A DNA stretch of 64,000 nucleotides from Xylaria sp. FL1777. Its lineage: Eukaryota; Ascomycota; Sordariomycetes; Xylariales; Xylariaceae. A program made the position numbers and the translations under genes. The stretch is taken from the NCBI GenBank assembly GCA_022578965.1, contig MU400536.1, positions 124,001 through 188,000 of the forward strand, written 5' to 3'. Under the pieces are notes generated by a model that saw only the letters and a program-made list of their open reading frames with translations, was not told the DNA's origin and made no database searches. Shown here in pieces: positions 22,010 to 33,444 of this stretch (position 1 is the first letter of the stretch; each line of letters begins with the position of its first letter).

Positions 22010-24480
22010 TAAAAACGAGGGTGTTAATTGGAATCTTATTGACCAGGAAATTGTCAAGAACAGAGTTCATCTTCGATGAGTTCAATGAGTTCAATGAGTT
22101 GATGCGGTTAAAACAGGGATTCTCTTGTGTTTCACTTTTTTTAAGGGGCTTGCGACTTGCTTATGTAATATACCTATAAGTATACTACATACTGCGTATA
22201 CACAATCATGACAAGGATCATTTGTGCTCAAGCCCAGATAGGAACTTGGGGTTTTCTAGTTATAGCCCTCGATAATCGGGCTTGGTGATGAGATAGAACA
22301 TAGAAAACGACACGATCCCCACGTATCGTGCCTGTTTATATGAATGTGAGCAACCAGCCCCGTACCAACATCGGGGCTAATAACTAATCAGCGATTACCT
22401 CATGGCAATTTAATGACTTGAGCCGGGGTGTCTCCAATGCCATGACAGCCCATAATACAAACAGTCAAACGAAGGTGACATAGGAAGTATAGACCAAAGA
22501 AATTAAAATATCCTTCGACCTGCCTAGCGTTAAGTGTTTGGTCGATTTTATATATATTGGCGATTACTATTGGTCCTATTATACAGCTTCCGACATTTTT
22601 TAACAGATTACCTATGATACATCAGATGGGCACTACAGAATAGTTAGGAAAGAAAGTCGGTAAGGTCTTAATATATCCCGGTATGAAATTTCCTTAATTT
22701 CATTCCTGTCTACGAGCTATTTATCAACTATAGCTGCTATTGCAGACTACGATAATGTCTCTGCTGTTAGGACGCTGTTAACCGAGAAAACCAGGTGCAT
22801 TCTCAATAGCAACTGGTCTGCCAAGTATTTTTATAACTTCTTCCAATACTTATCGGGCTTAACGGGCGATTAGCAATTTCATAAGATTGCTAGCTATAGA
22901 ACATGTTGATGAGATTTTCGAAAATCGTCTATTAGCCAACCCCTACGTTATTCGAGAGCTCAGTCCGTACATGCTCTCCAAACGTTGCGCACTATTAATC
23001 AAAACGAGGAGTCTTTTCGAAACTACAGTTAAACGACTACTAGTTGGCTTGTCAGAGAACAGCTAAGATTTCTACAAGCCTAACTAAGTGTTAATCACTC
23101 CTTTTGACATGGTCATTTTGAAGAAATTGAAATCGAAATTGTCAAGCTGATTTTAGCTGTTGTTTCGACACCAAGGGCCAATTGTCCTTACCTACCTACA
23201 TTCTACGATGAAGCCAATATTAATGTCGTCATAAATGAGGTATGTAAAGAGAATCATTTAGGAGGCGATCTGTTATATAGTCACCTGCACAAGCGTTTCG
23301 ATCTACTACTGAAGTCACTGTGATTCGTTAAACCTTTCGGCGTAAAGAGATCTTAGCGGGTCTAGCGTATAGAAATTCTAGTAACATCAATAGGATTGAG
23401 TCTAACTCATTGGCACTTGCCTATTTCTCTTCTTTGGGCAACTAAAAATGCCATCTGAGCTAACTGGCGATACTCTAGGTTTTCTGCTTGAGAGTCAAGG
23501 TGACGGTGGTGTAATTCGGTAAGTAGGGGGTTATGGAATTCGAACCCTCGTCGAAGTTAGCTAGCTCGTAGGGTTATTTCATACGAGCATATATGATTCT
23601 CTCCAAAGTTGCCCTTGGTCTCTACAGTATTGAGGAGCTTTGCTGAAAGACCCGACACTCTCTGTGGTATCAGCCAAAGGACAATCTCATGAAGTTATAA
23701 AGTGGCGATTTTCAGGCAGTGGTGGTTTGGGTCATTGAGTTCATCCTATACCCTCAACCATTCAACCAAAACTTATCCTGAACCTAGGCCAGCCTTAAAT
23801 ATGTTGAGCAGCAGCAAATTCAGCCACACCTACAGTAGGTTAACGCATGCTGTTGCCCATGTCAGTCGTATGATACATGCTTACTATACCCCTCTTATCC
23901 TACTTGGCCATTAATCAAAGCCTAACACCTACACTCCATGTGGGAATGAACGTATTAGATGACAGGAACAAAGCGTCACTCACTTACAGGGATCTCCTCA
24001 AGTGTCTTACCCAAACCCCGGCGCCAAGGAGAAGCAGGGGTCGGGGCTTAGCACAATGCCTACGGCGTAATTGGTGTGGCGCATGATGTAAGTGCCCACA
24101 ACTCTCCGTGATCTCGATCCGTAACCGCTTTAGTGACGCCAAAATCAGGATTTACCTATCTCACATCCTCAGCTGTGACGTTGAGGTAGTACGATATGAC
24201 ACCAAACCACGGACAGCGTAGGTAGAGGCACGGACTTGTAATGCAGGTAGGGTCCTGTAGCTTGATTTTTTGTATGGGTGGACTAGACTGGTATTTAGGA
24301 CTTGTCCACCCCTTCATTTTCACGCGAGTTAGAGCTTTCCTCTTAATCTAAGTTTTTGTTCATATATTGCCCTTCGGATCGTTGGTTACGTGTATTGAAC
24401 AACTCGAAGCTCGATTTATCAAACTAATACTTATATAAAATATACGTGGCACCAAGAAAACAATAGCACGCTCAGACATA
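22010..24480. other. Gene-poor, AT-rich 2.5 kb after the HET gene
   Basis: It holds a three-copy 9-nt tandem repeat (TTCRATGAG) at 22072-22098, a probable decayed ankyrin-like gene at 22682-23460, and otherwise no coding signal. The AT-rich composition resembles that of old repeat-derived DNA in fungi. Confidence 0.5.
22682..23460 (+). pseudogene. Decayed ankyrin-repeat-like gene
   Basis: Three stop-bounded segments keep a protein-like character. The first, 22682-22870, reads with YEISLISFLSTSYLS and ADYDNVSAVRTLLTEK, like an F-box-type lead followed by an ankyrin helix pair. The second, 23108-23320, is open for 71 codons and contains HGHFEEIEIEIVKLILAV, close to the ankyrin HGHxEIVKLLL pattern. 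The third, near 23420-23450, contains PISLLWATKNAI before a stop. Frames shift and stops interrupt, and there is no start codon or clean splice path. It lies about 0.7 kb from the intact ankyrin gene and could be a degraded relative. Hand translation only. Confidence 0.35.
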
Positions 24481-24933
24481 ATGTCCTCTAGCGGCGAAGA
24501 CAAATCTAGGACCTCGTCCCCAACCCCTCAGCAAGAGCCCGAGCCGCAAGAGCAGCGCGAGGAGCAAAACCAACGCCCCCAGACGCGAGAGAAGTCCACG
24601 GCACCTTCTGACGGCTCACTCTCGCGTCCCGCGCGTCAGCGTCGCCGGAACCGTCGCCGGCAAGATTTCCAGCCGGACGATGAGACGGACCACGGTCAAC
24701 AAATGGCTCGCAGGCAACAACAACAACAGCAGCAGCCACAGCAACAGATGATGCCTCCGATGTCACAGCAGCAGATGATGCCGCAGCAGCAATACCAGCA
24801 GCAGCAGCAAATGCAGCAACAAAATGACGGTGGCAAGAGCGATACCCTAAAGCTGAGGCTGGACTTGAATCTCGAGGTCGAGGTTACGTTGAAGGCGCGC
24901 ATTCACGGTGATTTGACCTTGGCTCTGTTGTAA
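24481..24933 (+). CDS. Small Gln-rich fungal protein with conserved C-terminal tail
   Basis: A single-exon 150-aa ORF. The first 70 residues are charged and disordered with a basic patch (RPARQRRRNRRRQ, about 50-62). Residues 75-115 are Gln/Met-rich (CAG/CAA repeats). The last 30 residues form a conserved-looking motif, LKLRLDLNLEVEVTLKARIH followed by GDLTLALL. I recall the same C-terminal motif ending other fungal proteins of this size, without known function. A GTAAGT overlaps the stop codon, so an alternative spliced C-terminus cannot be excluded, but the natural end fits the family. Confidence 0.75.
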   Translation: MSSSGEDKSRTSSPTPQQEPEPQEQREEQNQRPQTREKSTAPSDGSLSRPARQRRRNRRRQDFQPDDETDHGQQMARRQQQQQQQPQQQMMPPMSQQQMMPQQQYQQQQQMQQQNDGGKSDTLKLRLDLNLEVEVTLKARIHGDLTLALL

Positions 24934-25556
24934 GTGATTCCTCCTCTTCTAGATCCCATATCGCCAGATCCTCCTATCCCTCCCCAGCACACCCTCTCCT
25001 ATTTCCCGTAGTCTTCCTTCTGAACCTCGGTGTCCTAGACAATCATGAGTCAGCCGTCGCCGAAGTGTCGACGCAATTATAGTCCCCTTTTCTCTGATAC
25101 GTGGAGTTTTTAGGGATGGAGTTTAACATGATCGACCAGGGATACTTGATTGATAAACATTAAGCGGCATGCTGGATACACTTGTTTTCTATTTTTGCCT
25201 TTTTTTACGCAATGAACGATTGACGATTGGGACTTTAATCTGCTCGGGTGTGAGAGATCTACACGATACGCAAAAATTGAATAACTCGGAAAAGGTTTCA
25301 CACTCATTAGCTTCAGTCTCGGACGGCGATTGCTATTTCTTCTGTATAGTAGGGTCCATATAAGACGGAATGGATACAGAGACTTGTGTGAAAATATAAT
25401 AATAATAATACACAATGAGCAGTACACTGATATTCCCGTCGCTCGTATAACCGTGGTTAAGTAGTCTTGCGCACCGTTTGTCGTACGCTTACACTGTCTG
25501 CTGTCTTGCATCAGATTAAACCCACGAAACTTCCCCAAAAGCTCACACCGAATTTT
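24934..25556. other. Intergenic space between convergent small genes
   Basis: It holds 3' flanks only and an (AAT)n microsatellite at about 25396-25410. A 142-codon minus-strand ORF here has no family features and probably lies in untranslated sequence. Confidence 0.5.
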
Positions 25557-25877
25557 CTACTGACTCCCGGCGCGGGGACGCTCACCCTTAGAACTCAGGT
25601 CAGAACTTAGGCTCCTCAATCGACGATCCGCCTCGGCTATCTCGCGTTCGTATTCACTGACGTGAGAGCGCAGTCGCTCGCTATGTACAGCAGCGTCCTG
25701 TTCGAAATGGTTCAAGCTAAGGAGCTGCACATCCGCCTCGCTCATGGCGCCCGCGTGCTCCCGGCCCAACGTCGCAAGAGGTACGTTCGCTTCTGTCATC
25801 GCGACGCGATGTTGTTCATTGGCTTTATCTTGCATCGCACTCAGGCTCTCCATGACTTCTTCAAACGATGGGTCCAT
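25557..25877 (-). CDS. Small predicted coiled-coil protein, unrecognised
   Basis: A 106-aa ORF beginning MDPSFEEVMESLSAMQDKAN. An upstream in-frame TTG is ignored and the ATG at 25877 is used. It is rich in Glu, Ala, Ser and Arg, with heptad-like helix patterns through residues 1-95 (such as SEYEREIAEADRRLRSLSSD), suggesting a coiled coil. Codon use looks like that of neighbouring genes. No domain is recognised and no upstream exon is convincing. It may be a lineage-specific gene. Confidence 0.5.
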   Translation of the reverse strand: MDPSFEEVMESLSAMQDKANEQHRVAMTEANVPLATLGREHAGAMSEADVQLLSLNHFEQDAAVHSERLRSHVSEYEREIAEADRRLRSLSSDLSSKGERPRAGSQ

Positions 25878-28800
25878 TTTGAGTGGTGCTTGAAACAGCA
25901 ATACTTCGGATTTCTTAGGATTAGATAGGTAGGTGGAGAGTAACTGCCCATGAACTCGTTTGATAGTATCTGGGCTGTATTTGAAAAGGTGATCTAATGC
26001 TGCAGTCTAGATAGGTAGGAAGCTTAGCTACTTAGTTAATGCGATGAGAATTGGACGGGTCTAGCCTCTTCTTGAGGGACATCCCCGTCGCGGCTAGCAT
26101 CTATCGAGAGGGAGGGGCACACACCGGGACTGTATTATGCTAAGATTCGTGTGTGACAAGATGACGTCATGCCTCTAAAATATAGAGTTTTCTAGAACCT
26201 CTATGTACGATATAGTAGCATCATAGACCTGGTAGGCGTCCTGTAAGAGGTGTCCAGTGTATCTATGTGTAGTATCTATGTGCACGATCAAGGAACCAAA
26301 AGAAGAGGTACCTGTGGCATGTGAATGTTTGCGGTTGGGTTCTTCCTACCTTTTTGCCACCTGTATGCCGTGAGGCGTTTGCGATCATCACGATATCGGG
26401 ACTTCATTCACCTACCTCAACCGACCACGATTGGATGATACATCGCACGAATCCATTTCAACACATGACCCGTGTCACAGTACAGTGCTCATCACCTCAG
26501 ATCCTGACCGACAGCAAAGCCCCAAACCCTTACCGTTTTGCATTCTCGACTAATAAACTCGCCCGGCGAATAATTGGTTTAGCCAGTGTTGGATTCTGTT
26601 GTGAAGATCGACTTCTTGGTCGTCAAAGGTAGGCCTTCGAGACTGGATGAGACCCACCGGTACAACCCGAAGAATGCTCTCATCCACACGAAGGTTCGTC
26701 GTAGTCGCTTCGAACGGCATGTGGCCTCGAAGGAAACCTGGATCGGGAAGGCAGCGATCTGTTATAGAGCAGGGCTACTACAGTTGCCCGAGTTGTTTGT
26801 TTGGTGTTGTTGAGATTGACTTTCGATAAATACCTCCCGTCTGGATGGGATACTCCGACTAAGTTTCGTATGACTGACATGCATCTACCTATCTCTAGGC
26901 TGTGTAAGATACGACGAAACTTAGATGGATGGTTCCAAGCGGACAGGGAGTTGCCGTAAGGAATATATAATATATACTAAGTATAGCCTGACTAACGTTA
27001 GCCTAGCAAATAAAGATGTAGTGGATTCGCTTTTTAGTTGCGAATATCAACTCATGGCGTCCACCTCATCGTAACCAGTATTACATGTACAAGACAAACC
27101 AGTAGGTACTAATGTGCGAAGCCGAGCTTCCGGACACGCCTATAGCATCTATACATATTACGTACTATGTACACACAGGTACAGTAGTTTAGATGTACAG
27201 CCAATCATAAATCAGCATATGCTCCTTCTACGAGTAGCGTACCTAGATTACTCTGCATGGCGCATGCAAGATACCTACACCGCCAGCAACCTACCTTTGC
27301 CCTCTCCTTCTCTCTCTCTCTACGTAGTGTAGGTATGTCTCTCATTTTCTCTTCTCTTCCTTTTTGTCTTTGACCGTGTCCGTAGAACAGAAAGGGTTGT
27401 TGTTACTGTCCACCAAAGGTGACTAGCTTCGGCTAATGATGGTGGCTGGCTGCTATAGATAGTGCTAATAATAATAACCCAGCGAGACAGCGAAGAACAG
27501 GTACTGGCTGATTACTTAGCACTTACATATAGGTTAGCGGTAACCTCGCGAACATGCAGGTCCCAGTGAGATTACAGTTCTCGGAACAAAGAATTGTTCG
27601 TCGTTATTTCCGTTCCTGTTTACCAGGGAAGGGTGTGAGCAACAGACCGATATTCAAGCCGCCGAGGGACTCTGCTTCGAGGACTTCAACCTTCAGCTTC
27701 ATTTGGTAGCCTGGGGGTGACCACCCACCTGCCTTGGGTCTGGGTCTTTGAACTCCTCTTGTGAGGCCCGTTCGTCCGTTCGTAACTAGAGGCTAGTTGG
27801 AGCTTATTGTGGTGACGCACAGCATACAGGCTGCTAGTATACGTAGTGTATAGTTGCACTTGGAGGAGCCAAATGTCGGAAGTACGGCAACCCAGGGTGT
27901 AGTAGACGGCTACTTACCCTACCTACTTACATACCTAGGTAGTATGTAGGGAGTACAGGATTACCTGTCTTGAAGACCGGGCCTTTGTTTGGACGACAAT
28001 GATAAAAAATCGGCTTTTCCCACATTCTACTACTTCCTGGTCTTCTCCGTCTTTATTCACCGTCTCCATTCATACTGAGCGAGGTAATCTACTCATGTCC
28101 TGCGCTTTGTACACAGAGTGAACAGATTACCTACCTTACAGACTCCTTAACACAGATGCCTATATCGCCTATCACACTCGGCACTTCCGGCATCTTCCAC
28201 TGACCTTTGAGCCCCTGTCAACCCTATATTTCCCTGTCTAGCGCTCTCCTGTAGCGCCCTCTACCTACTATTTACAGAACGGTGCTGCCTGGGGATACAA
28301 TGCCCATCGCCCTAAACGACCCCAGCCCAGCGCTAAGTACCTAGTATACTTTTAAGTGCCCAGCTATCGGAGCTCTTGGCATTGAAACCCTCATTCCAGA
28401 CTGTCGGGGCGGTTTCGTCTACCTACCGCACAGTGCTGTGCTGAGTTGACGTGGGCCTATCATTCAGGTGAGCAGGCATTCACATTATCATGATTGTTAT
28501 TATTTGAAACCCGTCGTCATCTCAAGGGGGCAAATGCGCAGCCCACGCAAACTCATGACATTACGCGCCCGTCCAAGCCGCCAGCAAACCCATGCATGCA
28601 AAGTTGCCGATTTCCGACTGGAGCCGGCCATCTGCATCAAATCATGCCCGTTGCACATTCTTGTCTTGCTACACTGCACCTACACATAACGTAGTGCAGC
28701 GTACGCAGGACAGTGAGCTACGAGGGGATCATGGTGGCCAGTGAGCTCGGCCAGGTGATGCCGAAACTGCACCGTGCCCGCATCATGTCACGATAACCTT

Positions 28801-29120
28801 CACTCTCCCTTCCCTCGCTGACCCTTTTCCTTTTCCTTTGTCGGCTCACCTCTCCAACAAGCAATTTATACCAGAACAAAGCAACAAAGCTTTATTCACT
28901 TCATTTGCTTCATTGTAGCCTAGACAAGTCTGACCCAAACCTTGGTTCATTGTCTGTCACATTCCACTTAAACTGTCTGTCGTCGCCCCTGAGAAGCTCT
29001 CTAGACACTACACTCTCAAAACCATCTTAAAAACTGTATATATAACGGCTGGGCCGTATTGATCTCTCTATCCTCCTTCAGTATCAGCATTCCCATAATT
29101 CTCCGTTGGATTGATCTGCA
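25878..29120. other. 3.2-kb stretch without a supportable gene
   Basis: ORFs on both strands around 26320-26880 overlap each other and lack family motifs. Low-complexity pieces include a CT run at about 27301-27320 and an ACCTAGGT-type cluster at 27911-27950. The last kilobase is presumably promoter and 5' leader of the gene at 29121, with pyrimidine-rich sequence and no coding signal. Confidence 0.45.
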
Positions 29121-29687
29121 ATGGGTTTCTTTTCTCTATCAAAGACTAAGGGCGGACCAACCAGTGATCTGCCAAGAGCCTATGCCTATACATTCTCATC
29201 GGATAGTTTGACTGCCAGCATGTCGACCACCTCCTATAGCACCAACGACAGTCGACCGACGAGTCGTCAGTACGACACTGGTTTCCCAGACTCTTTTGCC
29301 TCGTGCACGACATCGATGCGACACCCGGACGCTATTATCGACCCGGGCTTCGCTATTTCTGCCGAGCATATCGACCCTGCCAAGACACTGCACCGCTCGC
29401 GGATGTCGCTGCTCCGCAAGCATAAGCGAACTATCAGCCATGGGAAGATTGACGAGGGAACCCTGGGCCAGAATTCTCTGGAAAAGCCTCCTTCGAGGTT
29501 CTCTACAGCTGACAGCGCAACCGAGCTGGTAGACCAGAAATCCCACGTGTCCTCGAAGGCTGGTGCGGAGAGTGTGAGCCAGGAAAACGGGTCTCAAAGT
29601 ATCTTCCAGTACGCGGGTAACGGCGATTATGACAGTGATGAGCGGCGGACAAACAACATCTTCCGAAAATTGATGAATAAAACCTAA
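29121..29687 (+). CDS. Ser/Thr-rich fungal protein of unknown function
   Basis: A single exon of 188 aa, start MGFFSLSKTKGG. It is hydrophilic and Ser/Thr-rich, with no membrane segment or signal peptide. A basic motif SRMSLLRKHKRTISHGKIDE sits at about 93-112, and the acidic-basic end DSDERRTNNIFRKLMNKT looks like a conserved tail. MGFF could expose an N-terminal Gly, a possible myristoylation context, but this is not proved. I know no function. The ATG lies in a purine-poor but acceptable context after a long pyrimidine-rich leader. Confidence 0.65.
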   Translation: MGFFSLSKTKGGPTSDLPRAYAYTFSSDSLTASMSTTSYSTNDSRPTSRQYDTGFPDSFASCTTSMRHPDAIIDPGFAISAEHIDPAKTLHRSRMSLLRKHKRTISHGKIDEGTLGQNSLEKPPSRFSTADSATELVDQKSHVSSKAGAESVSQENGSQSIFQYAGNGDYDSDERRTNNIFRKLMNKT

Positions 29688-30507
29688 AAGCGGTCGAGCC
29701 CTACAGACTTGACCTCTTCAGTGCTGCTCTCAAGACCGGTCTTGATGGAGGTAGATATTGCGAATTGCGTCGATTACGATCTCGAGACGCGACCAAATAG
29801 AATTTAGAGGTCATCTGTTTCTTATTCGCAATAGGACGAGATACTCAACGGCGGTTTTCAGTTTGGGGATCTTTGTTAATTCAGCGTTGGCGTTTGCGTA
29901 GCATGGTTTAATAGCGGCTTTTAAAGAAGTGTGCTTTGTTTTGCAAGAGATACAGGGGGGTGTTCAGAGGTCGACACGCAGTACTGTCTATAGGTCTTGC
30001 TGCGATGTCTTAAAAAAGGAGCCCAATACACCCTACATTTCCCGGATGGCGAAATTCTCGTATACGATCTAGCCAGACCGATGGACATGGAGAACTCCTC
30101 TGTGAGATATTATATATATACTTAATGACCAAACTTTGAATTCTATTGGATTCAAAACAATGTAGCTCTTAATGACTTTTGTAAGAGTGATGCTGTTATG
30201 AATTCGTCCTGAATTATTGGCTTTGTGTAAACAATCGATTATGGCTTGCTGTTTGTAGCTTATATAAGCTATCTCCTGCAAATCAACCCTTTCTTCTCTC
30301 GTTTTACTGTCCACAAGACAGTAGCATCTAGGAAACCCAGACTGGATATCGGGATGTTGAATCATACCACGTATTCACTACCTATCGTGCAGCCATCTAT
30401 AGCGTTCTATTCACCATTGTGTTGTGCCCCGTTTTCATACCGCCCGAGGTAGCTATTCGCCCCTGTATGCTTCACATAGTAGCCTGCAGACCTTCACGGA
30501 GAGGATC
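29688..30507. other. Intergenic space between convergent genes
   Basis: No gene was seen. A TA-repeat lies near 30107-30120. ORFs here are short and AT-rich. Confidence 0.5.
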
Positions 30508-30930
30508 TCAAACTAAGAACCCGCTCTGCCTCTCCATCGCATCTCCCCAGCTCTCGCCCTCGGACCGGGAAAACTCTTTGATACCCTCCACGTCGTCGGC
30601 GCCGAAGTTGCCGTACAAATGAGGGCAGCCCTGCACCTCCCAGGTCGTAGCACTGTGGAAATCGGGCTTGAACCGGATCTTGACGATCCAGAGAGCCGAC
30701 GAATCCTTGAAAAACAGTCCAGCTGTAATCGGGATCTCGGGGGTGATGTTAGCGCGGCGTGTTTGGAGCGGTGGGGAGGGATAGGCACTCACTTGTGTCG
30801 CTATGCTTAAGTGCACGAACCCGTCCTTCTGGTCCAGCTCCGACAGCGGGTATTGCGCGGGGATCGGCGATGGAGGGGCCGTCGGCACGATCTTGTAGAC
30901 ATATGTCGGGAGGGGCGTCGGAGGGGCCAT
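30508..30930 (-). CDS. DUF952-family protein
   Basis: Exons 30930-30793 and 30735-30508 around a 57-nt intron (GTGAGT...CGAG) give 121 aa, the normal size of this family of small proteins. Motifs are PTYVYKIVP at the N-terminus, LSELDQKDGFVHLSIATQ, then (after the junction) IPITAGLFFKDSSALWIVKI and CPHLYGNFGADDV. The DGFVHLS and HLYG motifs are diagnostic for DUF952. The start at 30930 (MAPPTPLPTY) is preferred over the in-frame ATG at 31002, whose extra 24 residues look like leader. The intron is a multiple of three and contains no stop, so retention would insert 19 residues instead of truncating. Function unknown. Confidence 0.85.
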   Translation of the reverse strand: MAPPTPLPTYVYKIVPTAPPSPIPAQYPLSELDQKDGFVHLSIATQVSAYPSPPLQTRRANITPEIPITAGLFFKDSSALWIVKIRFKPDFHSATTWEVQGCPHLYGNFGADDVEGIKEFSRSEGESWGDAMERQSGFLV

Positions 30931-33025
30931 TGTCTGGCTTTTATGTGGTTGATGTATGGCTGATGTTGATGAGAGTTGTCGGTCTGCTGAGTGTTTCCCC
31001 AAAGCGTGAGATTTATGACCTGACCTTTTCGGCCTTGTCTATTTTATCAATTATTACTGTATGTAGTGGAAGAGGCTGACTAATAAACCCATATTCGGAT
31101 TCCGCCGGCTCCTTGTCCCGAGATGTACGATACTTGACCTCTTCATGAGGGGTTGTTTGCGTTCCCTATTACCGCTCACGGAGGTTAATATTACTACTTG
31201 TATAATTAATAGCTAAATACTGTAGGTTATGGAGATAATAAATAGGAGAGCGCTTTATTTCTCCGGTAGTTGCTTTGCTTGGGTAGTCCAGCCCCTTGTC
31301 CGGCGATCACCTTGGCACCTCCGGACTGCCAAGCGAGGGGACCAAGCAAATGAGCTAGGTTGTATGAAGATGAGCGACCTTGTACGAAGTATGTAATCCT
31401 TGTTTAGGGACGCCAAAATGAATTTAAGGCATATGTGTTTTGGTAGAACCGAGCTTCGTGAAGTCAACGTTTCTGTCACGAGTCTATCCCCGTCTCGAAG
31501 AGAGCGAGGAATGACCAAGATACACTTTCTGTAATTCCATTATTGTTACCCAGTCCAAGCTCATGTCGATTGCAGAGTACCTAGGTAACCTCCAGATGAC
31601 AGCCACCATCAGAAGGCTCACGTAAACATGGTGCCTAGATTTTCATTATTATTGATGTATATAAGCTTGTGGCGAAGTCTCGAGTGCGTGCTAGAAGCTC
31701 CTGGCCATGCTATGATGTAGGGGTCGAATTTCTCTGGGGTAAGAAGAGCCTCAAAGTTTCGGCCAACGACGGCAGTAACATAGCACCTAATAAAGACCTG
31801 TGGAGCGCGGGTACCACATGACCATGCGCGAACAAACAATCCATTGCCTCATTAAATTTATTTTACGGGTCGTTCAGGCGTGCAAGGGCTGGAGATTAAA
31901 AATAGCCACTTGTTTACTGCTGTCTATTTTGTATGTGCGGTACGGAGTACTCTAGGAGACACAGCCTCCTAAATAGGTACATTCCGCAGACGTATTGTGT
32001 GGCTGATGTGTGTATAGTACTGTATACCTCTTGTGTGTGGCGTATGCTCGGGCGCTAATGCAAGTCGCAATTGACTACCTGGCAGGCTTAGTAGGTATAC
32101 AAGGTACTGTCGATGATGTCATTCCAGCCTAGAGTATGATGTCTTAGAGGTGATGTTGCCGATTGCCGATTGCCGGCATCAAGAATGAGGTTACCTACCT
32201 ACTTTTATGAGTCTAGCTAGTAGTGTACATACCTACATGTATGCTATACTGTAGCCTGGAAAGATCCTCCCCAAGCAGATAGGAAGTACTTAGCAGATTT
32301 GCTGGTCTTATATGTATGAAAGGGAAAGAAGCAGTAAATTCAAAGTGTCAAGTGTAAGACTGTTTGTTGTTGAGGAAATATTTAGTAGACCAGGAAACCA
32401 GTAAAAGGACATCTGGAAACAGCACCCACCTGAGAAGACGTACACTACCATAGGTACTGCCTCCAAAAATACCTACCTAGAGACGGGCCGTCTTAGCCAG
32501 TCCCACTCTAAGGGTACATATGCGTACATAGCTAGGTGCACGATAGGCTGATGACGCAGTGCCTCTAGGCTTGTCACAGGGCAAAGAATTTCGGTAGCGT
32601 CGTCCACGGTCACATCATCGTCATTGTCCACGAACAGATCCCGTCCCGTACAGAACTCGTACACACTACCGGACGCTACAAACAAGTGGCATCCCAGCCA
32701 ACCAAGAAATATTCCAAGATCCAGGAAACACAATCCGTGACAAAAGCGGTTAACACGCATCACCAGTGGCTTGGGCATTCCTGACCGCTGGGCTGGTTTG
32801 ATTTGTTATTTAAACACCCGCCAACCCAACAATCCGACTTGGACTCTCTTCACTCTTGTCACATCCCTCGTTTCACTGTTTCTCCAACTTTGACTACCAC
32901 TGCAGAAGAAGATCTCTACTTCTCTACTACCGATCGAGAAACCAACCTACATCTATTTTCGCCCCAGTATCCGACGACAACGCACCACTTCCTCACTCCG
33001 AGCCCAACTAGCCAAATCAACTAAG
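30931..33025. other. Intergenic space upstream of the DUF952-like gene and PMP3
   Basis: The two genes diverge across 2.1 kb. ACCTAGGT-type motifs occur at several places (for example near 31580, 32190-32240 and 32460-32480). A 101-codon minus-strand ORF at 32473-32778 is unrecognised and doubtful. The last 200 bases are a pyrimidine-rich PMP3 leader. Confidence 0.45.
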
Positions 33026-33444
33026 ATGGCTTTCACCGCTAGGTATGTCAACAATGAATTCGACGCATTGGCGCGCTACGGCTCTTGGTGTGTTGGTCTG
33101 ACTGACGACGGGACTCAGCGATGTCTGCAAGATCATCTTTGCCATCATTCTCCCCCCCCTCGGTGTCTTCCTCGAGCGTGGGTGCGGTGCCGACTTGCTG
33201 ATCAATATCCTCTTGACGATTCTGGGTTACATTCCCGGCATCATCCACGCGCTGTACGTACACACAGACCAGACTAGCCCGCCGACATACCCGATATTGC
33301 TTCGTAGTTCCAAGCGATCCATACCTCCGCCCCACAACAGAGCTTCTACTAAGCCCTTTTTACCCCCTCCTACCAAGCATGAGAGCGGCTATGACTAACG
33401 GCTAACCTCCCTTGCTATCCAGGTACATCATTCTCAAGTATTAA
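33026..33444 (+). CDS. PMP3: Plasma membrane proteolipid 3
   Basis: Two-helix membrane peptide of the Pmp3/UPF0057 family, which modulates plasma-membrane potential and cation tolerance. Three exons, 33026-33042, 33119-33253 and 33423-33444, with introns of 76 and 169 nt, give 57 aa, the family length. The first exon encodes only MAFTA plus two bases, and the last encodes the end of YIILKY. Motifs are SDVCKIIFAIILPPLGVFLE (helix 1), GCGADLLINILLTILGYIPG (helix 2) and IIHALYIILKY. The CGADLLIN core is diagnostic. Too short for simple ORF detection, but every splice phase matches. Confidence 0.96.

Noticed and set aside
23520..23580. tRNA-like T-loop (GGGTTCGAATTCC on the minus strand)
   Set aside because: The arm does not pair properly, and no acceptor or anticodon arm can be built around it.
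25110..25538. 142-codon minus-strand ORF
   Set aside because: Irregular composition with an Ile run coming from an AAT microsatellite. It lies in probable 3' untranslated DNA.
26321..26880. Overlapping ORFs on both strands that looked ribosomal-protein-like (basic stretches)
   Set aside because: No frame keeps a family motif, and neither strand yields a start, an intron and a stop that make sense together.
32473..32778. 101-codon minus-strand ORF upstream of PMP3
   Set aside because: It has an ATG but no motif, homology or intron support, and lies in the region expected to be the PMP3 promoter.
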